DNA of 64,000 nt from Geodermatophilus telluris (GTDB lineage Bacteria > Actinomycetota > Actinomycetes > Mycobacteriales > Geodermatophilaceae): NCBI RefSeq assembly GCF_900102745.1, contig NZ_FMZF01000004.1, forward strand, positions 434,001 through 498,000, given 5' to 3'. The notes under the pieces are model-generated. The model was not told the origin of the DNA. It saw nothing but the letters and a program-made list of their open reading frames with translations, and did not search any database. The first letter of the stretch is position 1; each line of letters opens with the position of its first letter. The position numbers and the translations under genes were made by a program. Shown here piece by piece: positions 44,375 to 54,335 of the stretch.

Positions 44375-44425
44375 CGGCCGCCGGGGCGTTGACCGCGACC
44401 GGCTCCTGCGCGGACGATCCGCCGC

Positions 44426-45412
44426 GTGCTGGTGCTGACCGGCGACGAGGTGGCCGCCCTCCTCGACCTCGACGAGCTGATCGACGCGCTCGCGCCCGCG
44501 ATGGCCGACCTCAGCGCCGGCCGCGCCTCGGTGCCCGACCGGGTCGCCGCCGTGGTGCCCGCGGTGGACGGGCGGCTGCTGGCGATGCCCGGCCACGTCC
44601 CCTCGCAGGGCGCGCTGGTCACCAAGCTCGTCTCGGTCTTCCCGGGCAACGCCGGCACCCCCGTGCCCACCCACCAGGCCGTCGTCGCCGTCTTCGACCC
44701 GGCGACGGGCACACCCGTCGCCCTGCTGGACGGGACCGTGCTCACCGCCGTCCGGACGGGCGCCGGCTCGGCGCTGTCGGTCCGGCTGCTGGCCCGGCCC
44801 GGCGCGTCGGTGCTGGCCCTCCTCGGCACCGGCGTGCAGGCCCGCTCGCACGCCCGCGCGGTGGCGCGCGTGGCCCCCGTCGAGGAGGTTCGCGTCCACG
44901 GGCGCGACCGAGCCCGCGCCGAGGCCCTCGCCGCCGAACTGGGCGAGGAGCTCGGCGTCGCCGTGCGCGCCGTCGGGTCGTCCCGCGAGGCGGTGGCCGG
45001 CGCGGACGTCGTCTGCGCCACGACGCACCCCACCGAGCCGGTCGTGCGGCGGGACGAGCTGCCCCCCGGCGTGCACGTCACCTCCGTGGGGTGGGCCCCC
45101 GGCGGGCGGGAGGTGGACGACGCCACCGTCGCCGGGGCGCTGGTCTGCGTCGAGTCCCGACGGACGGCGTTCGCCCCGGTCACCGCTGCCGGCAGCACCG
45201 ACCTCACCGAGCCGCTCGCCCGGGGCGTCCTGGCCGAGGAGGACGTCGTCGAGGTCGGAGAGCTGGTGACCGGCGCCCGGCCCGGGCGGACGTCGGCCGA
45301 CCAGGTCACGCTGTACAAGTCCGTCGGCGTCGCCGTGCAGGACGCGACGGCGGCGACCCTGGTGCTGGCGGCCGCGCAGCGGGCCGGGACGGGCCGCGAG
45401 CTGGCGTTCTGA
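44426..45412 (+). CDS. Ornithine cyclodeaminase / mu-crystallin family protein
   Basis: A 328-residue NAD(P)-binding protein of the OCD/mu-crystallin family. The substrate arm includes RLLAMPGHVPSQGALVTKLV, and the nucleotide fold has VLALLGTGVQARSHARAVAR. The catalytic Asp region is in STDLTEPLARG. Members are ornithine cyclodeaminases, alanine or other imine reductases, or ketimine reductases; sequence does not separate them. GTG start at 44426, 51 bp after the DUF429 gene and possibly co-transcribed. It converges with the SDR gene, 16 bp between stops, with no hairpin of note there. Confidence 0.88.
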   Translation: MLVLTGDEVAALLDLDELIDALAPAMADLSAGRASVPDRVAAVVPAVDGRLLAMPGHVPSQGALVTKLVSVFPGNAGTPVPTHQAVVAVFDPATGTPVALLDGTVLTAVRTGAGSALSVRLLARPGASVLALLGTGVQARSHARAVARVAPVEEVRVHGRDRARAEALAAELGEELGVAVRAVGSSREAVAGADVVCATTHPTEPVVRRDELPPGVHVTSVGWAPGGREVDDATVAGALVCVESRRTAFAPVTAAGSTDLTEPLARGVLAEEDVVEVGELVTGARPGRTSADQVTLYKSVGVAVQDATAATLVLAAAQRAGTGRELAF

Positions 45413-45428
45413 GGTGTCCGCGCAGGTC

Positions 45429-46196
45429 TCAGGTGAGGCGGCGGAGGACCGGGAGGGGCAGGACGCGCAGCAGCGCCGACACCGGGCGCCAGGGCCACTC
45501 GGGCACGTAGGCGCGCACCGGCTCGCGCTCGATCGCGGCCACCAGCGCGTCGACGCCGGTGTCGAGGTCGACGGTGAACGGGCCGCGGCGGCCGGCGTTG
45601 ATGTCGGTCGCGATGTAGCCGGGCAGCACCGTGGTGACCCGGGTGCCGGTGCCGAGCAGGTCGGCACGGATCGCCTCGGCCAGCGCGTTGAGCGCGGCCT
45701 TGCTGGCGCCGTAGGCCGCGCGGGAGCCCTGCATCCCGCGCACCGAGGCCACCGAGCTGATGACGACGAGGTGGCCCGAGCCCTGCGCGCGGAACAGCTC
45801 GACCGCCGCCTCGCACTGCGCGTGGGTGCCGAGCACGTTCGTGGCCAGGACCGCCCGGTTCACCGCGGCGGCGCCGGTGCCGACCGGCGCCCCGTTGCCG
45901 ATGCCGGCGTTGGCGACGAACCGGTCGAGCCCGCCGAGCTCGGCGGCCACCCGCGGCACCACGGAGGCGACGGCGGCGGGGTCGTCGACGTCCATCGCGG
46001 CGGTGACCACCCGGATCCCGGGGTGCGCGGCGAGCAGCTCGTCGCGCAGCTGCTCGAGCAGCTGGGTGCGCCGGGCGACGAGGGCGAGGTCGCGGCCCCG
46101 CGCGGCGAAGCGGCGGGCCATCCCGGCGCCGAGTCCGGAGCTGGCGCCGGTGATCAGGATGCGCTGGCGGGTCGGTCGCGGCACGCCCGGCAGCAT
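45429..46196 (-). CDS. Short-chain dehydrogenase/reductase
   Basis: A 255-residue classical SDR. The cofactor motif ITGASSGLGAGMARRFAARG is near residue 15, with the following ARR favouring NADP(H). NAGIGNG, the catalytic Ser in VVISSVASVRG and the YGASK Tyr-Lys pair are intact. The C-terminal tail (YVPEWPWRPVSALLRVLP) is hydrophobic and could dock to membrane, as in several mycobacterial SDRs. Start ATG at 46196. The perfect 16-bp hairpin at 46204-46248 lies immediately upstream, between this gene and the Rv2466c-like gene. Confidence 0.9.
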   Translation of the reverse strand: MLPGVPRPTRQRILITGASSGLGAGMARRFAARGRDLALVARRTQLLEQLRDELLAAHPGIRVVTAAMDVDDPAAVASVVPRVAAELGGLDRFVANAGIGNGAPVGTGAAAVNRAVLATNVLGTHAQCEAAVELFRAQGSGHLVVISSVASVRGMQGSRAAYGASKAALNALAEAIRADLLGTGTRVTTVLPGYIATDINAGRRGPFTVDLDTGVDALVAAIEREPVRAYVPEWPWRPVSALLRVLPLPVLRRLT

Positions 46197-46203
46197 GCCA
46201 GCC

Positions 46204-46248
46204 GTGCACGTCCGCGGAGGTGCACGGGGCCACTCCGCGGACGTGCAC
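46204..46248. repeat. Perfect 16-bp hairpin between Rv2466c-like and SDR genes
   Basis: Arms GTGCACGTCCGCGGAG (46204-46219) and CTCCGCGGACGTGCAC (46233-46248), loop 13 nt. The loop itself contains another GTGCAC (46221-46226 begins TGCAC after G). Placement 9 nt past the Rv2466c-like stop suggests a terminator on the minus strand; its position 7 nt before the SDR start means it would also be just upstream of that gene. Its arms differ from those of the 398/1434 repeat pair. Confidence 0.8.
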
Positions 46249-46257
46249 CGGGTGGGG

Positions 46258-46920
46258 TCAGGAGGCCTTCAGCTCCAGGGCGTCGGCGGGCACCGAGTCC
46301 ATGTCGGGACCGGAGGTACGGGTCCGCTTGAGCTCCCAGAAGTCGGGCAGGTTGGCCAGCAGGACGGCGCCGTCGAAGGCCTTGCCGGCCTCCTCACCGG
46401 TGGGCACCCTGCTGATCACCGGGCCGAAGAAGGCCACGCCGTCGATGTGCATGACCGGGGTGCCGACGTCGTCGCCGACCGGGTCCATGCCGGCGTGGTG
46501 GCTCTTCTCCAGCGCCTCGTCGTACTCGGTGGACGTCGCGGCCTCGGCCAGCTCGGCGGGCAGGCCGACGCGCTCGAGCGCCGGCGCGACGATCTCGTCG
46601 AGCTCCTTGCCCTCGTGGTGGCGCAGCGTGCCCATCGCGGTGTAGAGGTCGCCGAGGACGCCATCGCCGTGCTTCTCGGCGGCGGCGATGGCGACCCGCA
46701 CCGGGCCCCACGCCTGCTCCATCATCTGCTGGTACTCCGCCGGCAGGTCGCGGCCGCGGTTGAGCACCGCCAGGGACATCACGTGCCAGTGCAGGTCGAT
46801 GTCGCGCACCTTCGCGGCCTCGAGGACCCAGCGGCTGGTCAGCCAGGCCCACGGGCACAGCGGGTCGAACCAGAAGTCCACCCGGGCCTTCGTGGGGGCG
46901 CTCTGCACTGCCTCGGTCAT
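46258..46920 (-). CDS. DsbA-family, Rv2466c-like mycothiol-dependent oxidoreductase
   Basis: A 220-residue thioredoxin-fold protein with helical insert. The active-site region [20 protein letters not shown] has a single Cys in CPWA, as in M. tuberculosis Rv2466c, a mycothiol-dependent reductase. [14 protein letters not shown] and [20 protein letters not shown] (cis-Pro loop TPV) follow. Mycothiol is the actinobacterial low-molecular-weight thiol, so this fits the host. ATG at 46920. Divergent from pepN with 134 bp between, again matching the Rv2466c-pepN pair of mycobacteria. The adjacent hairpin at 46204 ends its transcript. Confidence 0.88.
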   Translation of the reverse strand: MTEAVQSAPTKARVDFWFDPLCPWAWLTSRWVLEAAKVRDIDLHWHVMSLAVLNRGRDLPAEYQQMMEQAWGPVRVAIAAAEKHGDGVLGDLYTAMGTLRHHEGKELDEIVAPALERVGLPAELAEAATSTEYDEALEKSHHAGMDPVGDDVGTPVMHIDGVAFFGPVISRVPTGEEAGKAFDGAVLLANLPDFWELKRTRTSGPDMDSVPADALELKAS

Positions 46921-47054
46921 CGCTCACCTTCGCTCTCGTCGTCGTCCGGGCGCGGGGCGCGCCCGGACCGCTGCTGGCTGCCAAGTGCCCCGGCCGGGCG
47001 GTTGTTCCCCCGCGCCCGCCGGGCGTGTCGGCAGTCCGTGGGAAGCTGCCGGGC

Positions 47055-49607
<2,553 letters not shown>

Positions 49608-49620
49608 GGCCCGACACGAC

Positions 49621-49655
49621 GGAGCCCGGCCGGACGTGGTGTCCGGCCGGGCTCC
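49621..49655. terminator. Terminator between pepN and DUF5130 genes
   Basis: A perfect 15-bp stem, GGAGCCCGGCCGGAC (49621-49635) and GTCCGGCCGGGCTCC (49641-49655), loop GTGGT. It is placed to end both converging genes. Confidence 0.87.
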
Positions 49656-49677
49656 GTGGCGTCGTGGGGCGGTGCTC

Positions 49678-50133
49678 CTAGTGGTGGTCGCGGGCCAGGC
49701 GGGGGTGGCCGGCCTGGTCGGAGAGCTGGCGCAGGCCGTTGACGACGCCGCCCACGAGGTCGCCGGCGGCGAAGGAGTTCGTCATCGACAGCACGGCCAG
49801 CGCGCACGCCCGGTCGGGGAGCCGGCGGGCGGCCGAGGGGCCGGTCACCACCTCGACGACCCGCTGCCCGGGCGAGACGGCGAGCAGCACCGAGTTGGCC
49901 GGGTCGCCCCCGCGGGCGTGCAGCTCCTCGGCGCGCAGCCGGGTCTGCTTGCCGAGGTCGCCGATGTAGAGCGTGAAGCGCAGGCCGGTCTCGCGCGAGG
50001 ACATCGTGAGCGCCTCGTCGAGCCGGGCCAGCTCCCGGTAGCTGAAGACGGTGTCGTAACCCTCGTCGGCACGGTTCGGCGCGGTGTCCACCGTCCCCGT
50101 GTCGTGGGGATCGGCGTGCAGGACGCGGGTCAT
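49678..50133 (-). CDS. DUF5130 family protein (TPM-like domain)
   Basis: A 151-residue protein with a TPM-type fold pattern: GYDTVFSYRELARLDEALTM, LRFTLYIGDLG, then VLLAVSPGQRVVEVVTGPSAARRLPD and ALAVLSMTNSFAAGDLVGG. These match the actinobacterial DUF5130 family, which accompanies pepN in mycobacteria (Rv2468c region as I recall it). No signal peptide or membrane helix is present. ATG/GTG start at 50133. It is downstream of the ctaJ-like gene (51 bp gap, same strand). Function unknown; related TPM domains have been assigned phosphatase activity or photosystem repair roles. Confidence 0.72.
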   Translation of the reverse strand: MTRVLHADPHDTGTVDTAPNRADEGYDTVFSYRELARLDEALTMSSRETGLRFTLYIGDLGKQTRLRAEELHARGGDPANSVLLAVSPGQRVVEVVTGPSAARRLPDRACALAVLSMTNSFAAGDLVGGVVNGLRQLSDQAGHPRLARDHH

Positions 50134-50184
50134 CGCCGGCCTCCGGGAGCGGTCGCGAGGTGGGTGGGGGTCGGGCCGGTCATG

Positions 50185-50547
50185 TCACCAGGTCCCGCGG
50201 GCGCCGCCGAGCGGGCCGACGGTCGCGGGGGTCGGCGCGCCGGCCGAGAGGGCGGTGGCGCCGTGCCCGCCGTGCGCCGGGCCCACGCCGTCGCCGGAGC
50301 CGAGGGCCGCCGGCTCGCCGTACAGCGAGGAACCGACCGCCTGGGTGTCCCCCTCCCCGGCGGCGTGCGTCGGCGCGCCCTGGGGCTGCGGCTCGTACCA
50401 GACCGGCTCGTGGTCCCAGGACTGGCCGGGCTTGTACTGCACGCCCTGCCGCTTGCGCCCGCCGGGCAGGTAGGTCAGCGCCCACAGCAGGAGGTAGACG
50501 GACAGCGGCGCGACGAGGAAGACGAGCAGGGTCTCGACGACGGTCAC
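50185..50547 (-). CDS. CtaJ-like small cytochrome aa3 oxidase subunit / single-pass membrane protein
   Basis: A 120-residue protein with one N-terminal membrane helix (TLLVFLVAPLSVYLLLWALTYL) followed by QYKPGQSWDHEPVWYEPQPQ. The 'PGQxWxHxPVW(W/Y)' block after a single helix is what I associate with CtaJ, an accessory subunit of actinobacterial aa3 oxidase in the bcc-aa3 supercomplex. The tail is Gly/Ala-rich and disordered. GTG start at 50547. Located upstream of DUF5130 on the same strand. If the CtaJ reading is wrong it is simply a conserved actinobacterial single-pass protein. Confidence 0.58.
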   Translation of the reverse strand: MTVVETLLVFLVAPLSVYLLLWALTYLPGGRKRQGVQYKPGQSWDHEPVWYEPQPQGAPTHAAGEGDTQAVGSSLYGEPAALGSGDGVGPAHGGHGATALSAGAPTPATVGPLGGARGTW

Positions 50548-50662
50548 CCCGACAACCTACCCAACCGGGATCGCCGTCCACCGCTGCGCGTCCCACTCCG
50601 CCGGGGGTGCGTCGCGGCACCGGGCCGGGCCTCTCCGGACCGGTCCGGGGAGGCCCGTGGAG

Positions 50663-50697
50663 CCGGGCGGCCGGGTGCCGTCGCCCCGGCCGCCCGG
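50663..50697 (-). terminator. Terminator of the secreted-protein gene
   Basis: A perfect 13-bp stem, CCGGGCGGCCGGG (50663-50675) and CCCGGCCGCCCGG (50685-50697), 3 nt beyond the stop. A second palindrome (GGGCCTCTCCGGACC next to GGTCCGGGGAGGCCC, 50627-50656, one mismatch) follows immediately. Confidence 0.78.
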
Positions 50698-50700
50698 GAG

Positions 50701-51312
50701 TCACCCGCCGGTCGGCGTCCGGTAGACGTCGACGGAGGAACCACGGCTCATCGTCCCGCTGCCCACCCCGGTCAGCTCCCCGAGCCGCAGCTCCACGTCG
50801 GCGCTGCGGGTGACGTCGCGCCGCACCGAGTTCAGGCACGGGGTGCTGCCGTCACCGCACTGCTCGCCGTGGGAGACGTCGCGGACCGGCGCGCCGGTGC
50901 TGGTGACGGTGAGCGAGACCGTCACCTCGGTGTGCCCGGAGACGCCGAGGGCACGGGAGGACAGGACCATCGGCACGTCGGTCACCGACGCCTGCTGCAG
51001 TCGGGAGTCGAACGACACCTGCTCGCCGGTCAGGGCGACCGAGCCGTAGGCGGACGCACAGGACCAGCCGGTGCACGGCGTCTGGAGGCTGACGAACAGG
51101 GAGCCCTGCCACTCGTCGCTCTCCGAGGCGCGGTACCGGCTGACGGAGACGTCGGCGACCCGCCCGTCGGGGAGCGGGACCTGGGCCCAGGCGCTGTCGC
51201 TGCTGAAGCGGGTCTCGGTGACCGGCGGGTCGGACGGGGCGGCCGACGCGGCGGTGGGCACGGTCAGCACGGTCAGGGCGAGCAGGGCGGCGGGCAGCAG
51301 GCGACGGCGCAC
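50701..51312 (-). CDS. Secreted hypothetical protein
   Basis: A 203-residue product. A Sec signal peptide ([20 protein letters not shown] then AASA) predicts cleavage before APSDPPVTET. The mature part is beta-rich and Ser/Thr/Val-rich, with four Cys (CTGWSCAS; EQCGDGSTPC) likely forming two disulfides. The GTG at 51312 has GGAGG 5 nt before it, a strong site; the open frame to 51417 lacks one. No catalytic motif or known domain is visible. It is divergent from kynU (155 bp between starts). Confidence 0.7.
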   Translation of the reverse strand: MRRRLLPAALLALTVLTVPTAASAAPSDPPVTETRFSSDSAWAQVPLPDGRVADVSVSRYRASESDEWQGSLFVSLQTPCTGWSCASAYGSVALTGEQVSFDSRLQQASVTDVPMVLSSRALGVSGHTEVTVSLTVTSTGAPVRDVSHGEQCGDGSTPCLNSVRRDVTRSADVELRLGELTGVGSGTMSRGSSVDVYRTPTGG

Positions 51313-51467
51313 GGGTTCCTCCGGGGTCGGGGCCCGGCGGGTGACGGGCGGCGACACGCTAGCCCCGGGTTCGCGCCGCCCCGGGAGGTACGTCACATGG
51401 CGCGCCGGGCCGGTCACGGGTGGTCAGCCCTCCGGTCGGGGGACGCCGAGGCGGTAGACACGGTGCC

Positions 51468-52721
51468 GTGGACCTGACCCGCGCCGCCGCTGAGGCGCTC
51501 GACGCCGCCGACCCGCTGGCCGCCTTCCGCGACCGCTTCGCCGGAACCGAGGACGGGCTGCTGTACCTCGACGGCAACTCGCTGGGCCGCATGCCGCGGG
51601 AGACCCCGGCGGCCCTGGCCCGGGTGGCCGAGCAGGAGTGGGGCCGCGGGCTGGTCGGCTCGTGGGGGTCGTGGATCGACGTCGGCACCCGGGTCGGCGA
51701 CGTCATCGGCACCGGCGTCCTGGGGGCGCGCCCGGGCGAGGTGCTGCTGTCGGACTCCACCACCGTCGACCTCTACAAGCTGCTGGTGGCCGCCGCGGAC
51801 GCCCGGCCGGACCGCGACGTGCTGGTCTGCTGCGCCGACGACTTCCCCACCGACCGCTACGTCGTCTCCGGGGTGGCGCAGGCGCGCGGGATGACCGTGC
51901 GGGAGGTGCCGGCCGACGTCGACGAGGGCCTGGACCCCGCGGTGCTGGCCGCCGCGCTGGACGAGCGGGTCGCCGTCGTCGTCCTCTCGGCGGTGGCCTA
52001 CCGCTCCGGCGCGCTGGCCGACGTCGCCGCCGTGACGTCGGCCGCGCGGGAGGCCGGGGCGCTGGTGGTGTGGGACCTCTCGCACGCCGCCGGCGCCGTG
52101 GAGGTGGATCTGGCCGCGCGCGGCGTCGACCTCGCCGTGGGGTGCACGTACAAGTACCTCAACGGCGGGCCCGGGGCGCCGGCGTTCCTCTACGTGCGGC
52201 GGGAGCTGCAGGAGGAGCTGCGCCAGCCGATCTGGGGCTGGTTCGGCCAGCGCGACCAGTTCGCGATGGGCCCGGCCTACGACCCGGTGCCGGGGATCGG
52301 GCGCTTCGGTGTCGGGACGCCGCCGGTGCTGGCCGCCGCCGCGGTGGAGGTCGGCGCGCGGCTGGTGGCCGAGGCCGGGATCAGGCGGCTGGCGGCCAAG
52401 GGGCGGGCGGTGACCGGGCTGCTGGTCGCGCTCGCCGACGCGCACCTGGCGCCGCACGGCGTGGCGCTGGCCAGCCCCCGCGACCCCGCCCGCCGCGGGT
52501 CGCACGTCACGCTGGCGCACCCAGCCGCATGGCAGCTGACCCAGGCGCTGGTGGACCGCGGCGTCGTCCCCGACCACCGCACGCCCGACCGGGTGCGCCT
52601 GGGCCCGGCGCCGCTGTACACGCGGTACGTCGACGTGTGGGACGCCGTCGACCGGTTCCGCGCCCTGCTCGAGGACGGCGGCTGGCGCGCCTACCCCGAG
52701 GAGCGCAGCCGCGTCACCTGA
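51468..52721 (+). CDS. kynU: Kynureninase
   Basis: A 417-residue PLP enzyme converting kynurenine to anthranilate and alanine. Family motifs include LYLDGNSLGRMP near the N-terminus, VVWDLSHAAGAVEVDLAARG, and CTYKYLNGGPGAPAFLYVRR, with the PLP-binding Lys in TYKYLNGG. C-terminal RLGPAPLYTRYVDVWDAV is typical. GTG at 51468 gives VDLTRAAAEALDAADPL; upstream frame to 51420 is low-quality. No tryptophan dioxygenase or kynurenine formamidase is nearby, so the rest of the pathway must lie elsewhere. It converges with the SCO6745-family gene. Confidence 0.94.
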   Translation: MDLTRAAAEALDAADPLAAFRDRFAGTEDGLLYLDGNSLGRMPRETPAALARVAEQEWGRGLVGSWGSWIDVGTRVGDVIGTGVLGARPGEVLLSDSTTVDLYKLLVAAADARPDRDVLVCCADDFPTDRYVVSGVAQARGMTVREVPADVDEGLDPAVLAAALDERVAVVVLSAVAYRSGALADVAAVTSAAREAGALVVWDLSHAAGAVEVDLAARGVDLAVGCTYKYLNGGPGAPAFLYVRRELQEELRQPIWGWFGQRDQFAMGPAYDPVPGIGRFGVGTPPVLAAAAVEVGARLVAEAGIRRLAAKGRAVTGLLVALADAHLAPHGVALASPRDPARRGSHVTLAHPAAWQLTQALVDRGVVPDHRTPDRVRLGPAPLYTRYVDVWDAVDRFRALLEDGGWRAYPEERSRVT

Positions 52722-52731
52722 TCCCCAGGCG

Positions 52732-53595
52732 TCAGTCGACCTCGGGCGGGACGCCGATCGGGTTGCGGTCGGGGAACAGCCCGGCCGTGACGACGGCGCG
52801 GCGCACGGGCACGAGCAGCTCGGCGAGCCGGTCGCAGCGCGGGTCGCCGAGTGCCCGCCACGGCGCCAGGGCGAGGCGGTCGGTGTCGGCCTCGATCGCG
52901 GTGACCATCGCCAGGCCCTCCGCCGACAGCCCGTCCCCGTCGAGCCAGCCGCGCCCGGCCAGCTCGTCGCGGGCGGCCGACCAGGCGTCGTCGTCCCAGC
53001 CGCGCGCCTTCTGCAGCCACTCGCGGTCCACCCGGCCCGCGGCGGCCACCAGCACGTGGGCGCCGACGCCGGAGACCTCCCGGCCGACCAGCGCCACGGT
53101 GTGCCCGTCGCCGCGGTGCTCGCGCAGGGTGGTGAGCGACTGCCACAGCGACAGGTGGGGCTCGTCGGGCGCGACTACCGCCGCGTTCGCCGCGGCCAGC
53201 GGCCGGCCGGGCAGGTCGACCGCCTCGGCGGCGGTGCGGGCCAGCGCGGCGGCCTCCGCCGCCTCGGCCGAGGCCGCCCACTCCCCCAGCACCCGGCGCA
53301 CCGTGGCGTCGACGCCGGCCAGCCGGGCCGCCAGCGCCTCCGCGGGCGTCACCGCCGACCAGACCGCGGGCACGCGGCGGGCGACGAAGGAGGGCGCGAA
53401 GTTGACGAAGGTCGCCGTCACGACCTCCGGCCCCACCGGCCCGAGCGGCGCGGCGCGCATCGCGAAGTAGGCCGACCAGAAGCCGGTCAGCCCGGCCGCC
53501 TCCGCCGCGGCCCGCGACTCCTCGGCGAAGTACGTGACCGCGTGGTAGGGCTCGGCCAGTGCCCACAGCCGGCGCGCCGTGCCTGCCGACGTCAT
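52732..53595 (-). CDS. SCO6745-family (SalK-like) protein
   Basis: A 287-residue protein with ARRLWALAEPYHAVTYFAEE at the start, GFWSAYFAMRAAPLGPVGPE, and LWQSLTTLREHRGDGHTVAL then the helical C-terminal half with a MarR-like winged region (WSAARDELAGRGWLDGDGL). This matches the actinobacterial SCO6745/SalK family. Members occur near antibiotic biosynthesis clusters and lack a demonstrated activity. Start ATG at 53595, followed 13 bp later (in the plus direction) by the end of the HNH gene, so HNH and this gene are co-directional and probably co-transcribed. Confidence 0.78.
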   Translation of the reverse strand: MTSAGTARRLWALAEPYHAVTYFAEESRAAAEAAGLTGFWSAYFAMRAAPLGPVGPEVVTATFVNFAPSFVARRVPAVWSAVTPAEALAARLAGVDATVRRVLGEWAASAEAAEAAALARTAAEAVDLPGRPLAAANAAVVAPDEPHLSLWQSLTTLREHRGDGHTVALVGREVSGVGAHVLVAAAGRVDREWLQKARGWDDDAWSAARDELAGRGWLDGDGLSAEGLAMVTAIEADTDRLALAPWRALGDPRCDRLAELLVPVRRAVVTAGLFPDRNPIGVPPEVD

Positions 53596-53608
53596 GCGCG
53601 GTCCTCCC

Positions 53609-54217
53609 TCACGCGGAGACGCTCTCGGGGACGCCGAGCCACTCGCGCCAGCGCGGGTCGACCGTGCGGGCGCCCAGCAGCCGCCAGGCCGCGCCGCTCG
53701 GCGTGCGCGGCGGGTTGGGCAGCTTCCAGCCCAGCTCGGCCAGCGACCGGTCGGCCTTGGTGTGGTTGCAGCGCCGGCAGGCGGCCACCACGTTGTCCCA
53801 CGTGTGCGTGCCCCCGCGGCTGCGCGGCACCACGTGGTCGATGCTGGTGGCCGAGCTCCCGCAGTAGACGCAGGTCTGCCCGTCGCGGGTGAACACCGCG
53901 CGGCGCGACAGCGGCACCTGCGCCGGGTAGGGCACCCGGACGTAGCGGGTCAGCCGCACGACCACGGGGACGGCGAGGCTGACCCGCTCGGCGTGGACGA
54001 CCTCGGCGGCGTCGTCGACGGGCACCGCCTTCTCGGCCAGGACCAGCACGATCGCGCGGCGGCTGGAGACCACGCACAGCGGCTCGTAGGTGGCGTTGAG
54101 CAGGAGGGTGGCGGCCGTCGTGCCGGACGAGGGCACGGGCAGCCGGGGGACGGGGACGGGGTCGCGGCGCGGACCTGGGTGGCCCGCCGGCGACGACCCG
54201 GACGCGGAACGCGACAC
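53609..54217 (-). CDS. HNH endonuclease family protein (Rv2469c-like)
   Basis: A 202-residue protein. After a variable N-terminus it has TLLLNATYEPLCVVSSRRAI, then RRAVFTRDGQTCVYCG (first Cys pair), SIDHVVPRSRGG (catalytic His), WDNVVAACRRCNHTKADRS (second Cys pair and Asn-His). This is the zinc-stabilised HNH nuclease core. The GTG at 54217 has GGAGG 6 nt upstream, favouring it over more distal starts. It is a conserved chromosomal gene in actinobacteria, located between pepN and glbO in mycobacteria as here, so a housekeeping DNA-processing role is likelier than a homing one. Confidence 0.88.
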   Translation of the reverse strand: MSRSASGSSPAGHPGPRRDPVPVPRLPVPSSGTTAATLLLNATYEPLCVVSSRRAIVLVLAEKAVPVDDAAEVVHAERVSLAVPVVVRLTRYVRVPYPAQVPLSRRAVFTRDGQTCVYCGSSATSIDHVVPRSRGGTHTWDNVVAACRRCNHTKADRSLAELGWKLPNPPRTPSGAAWRLLGARTVDPRWREWLGVPESVSA

Positions 54218-54335
54218 GGAGCACCTCCGGAGGCCCCGGACCGCCGTACCGGGGCGGCCCGCGGGCAAGCCCATAGTGCCCTGACCAGGCCCGGTGGCGC
54301 GCGGGGGAGCCACCGGCCGCCGTACGGTGCTGGGG

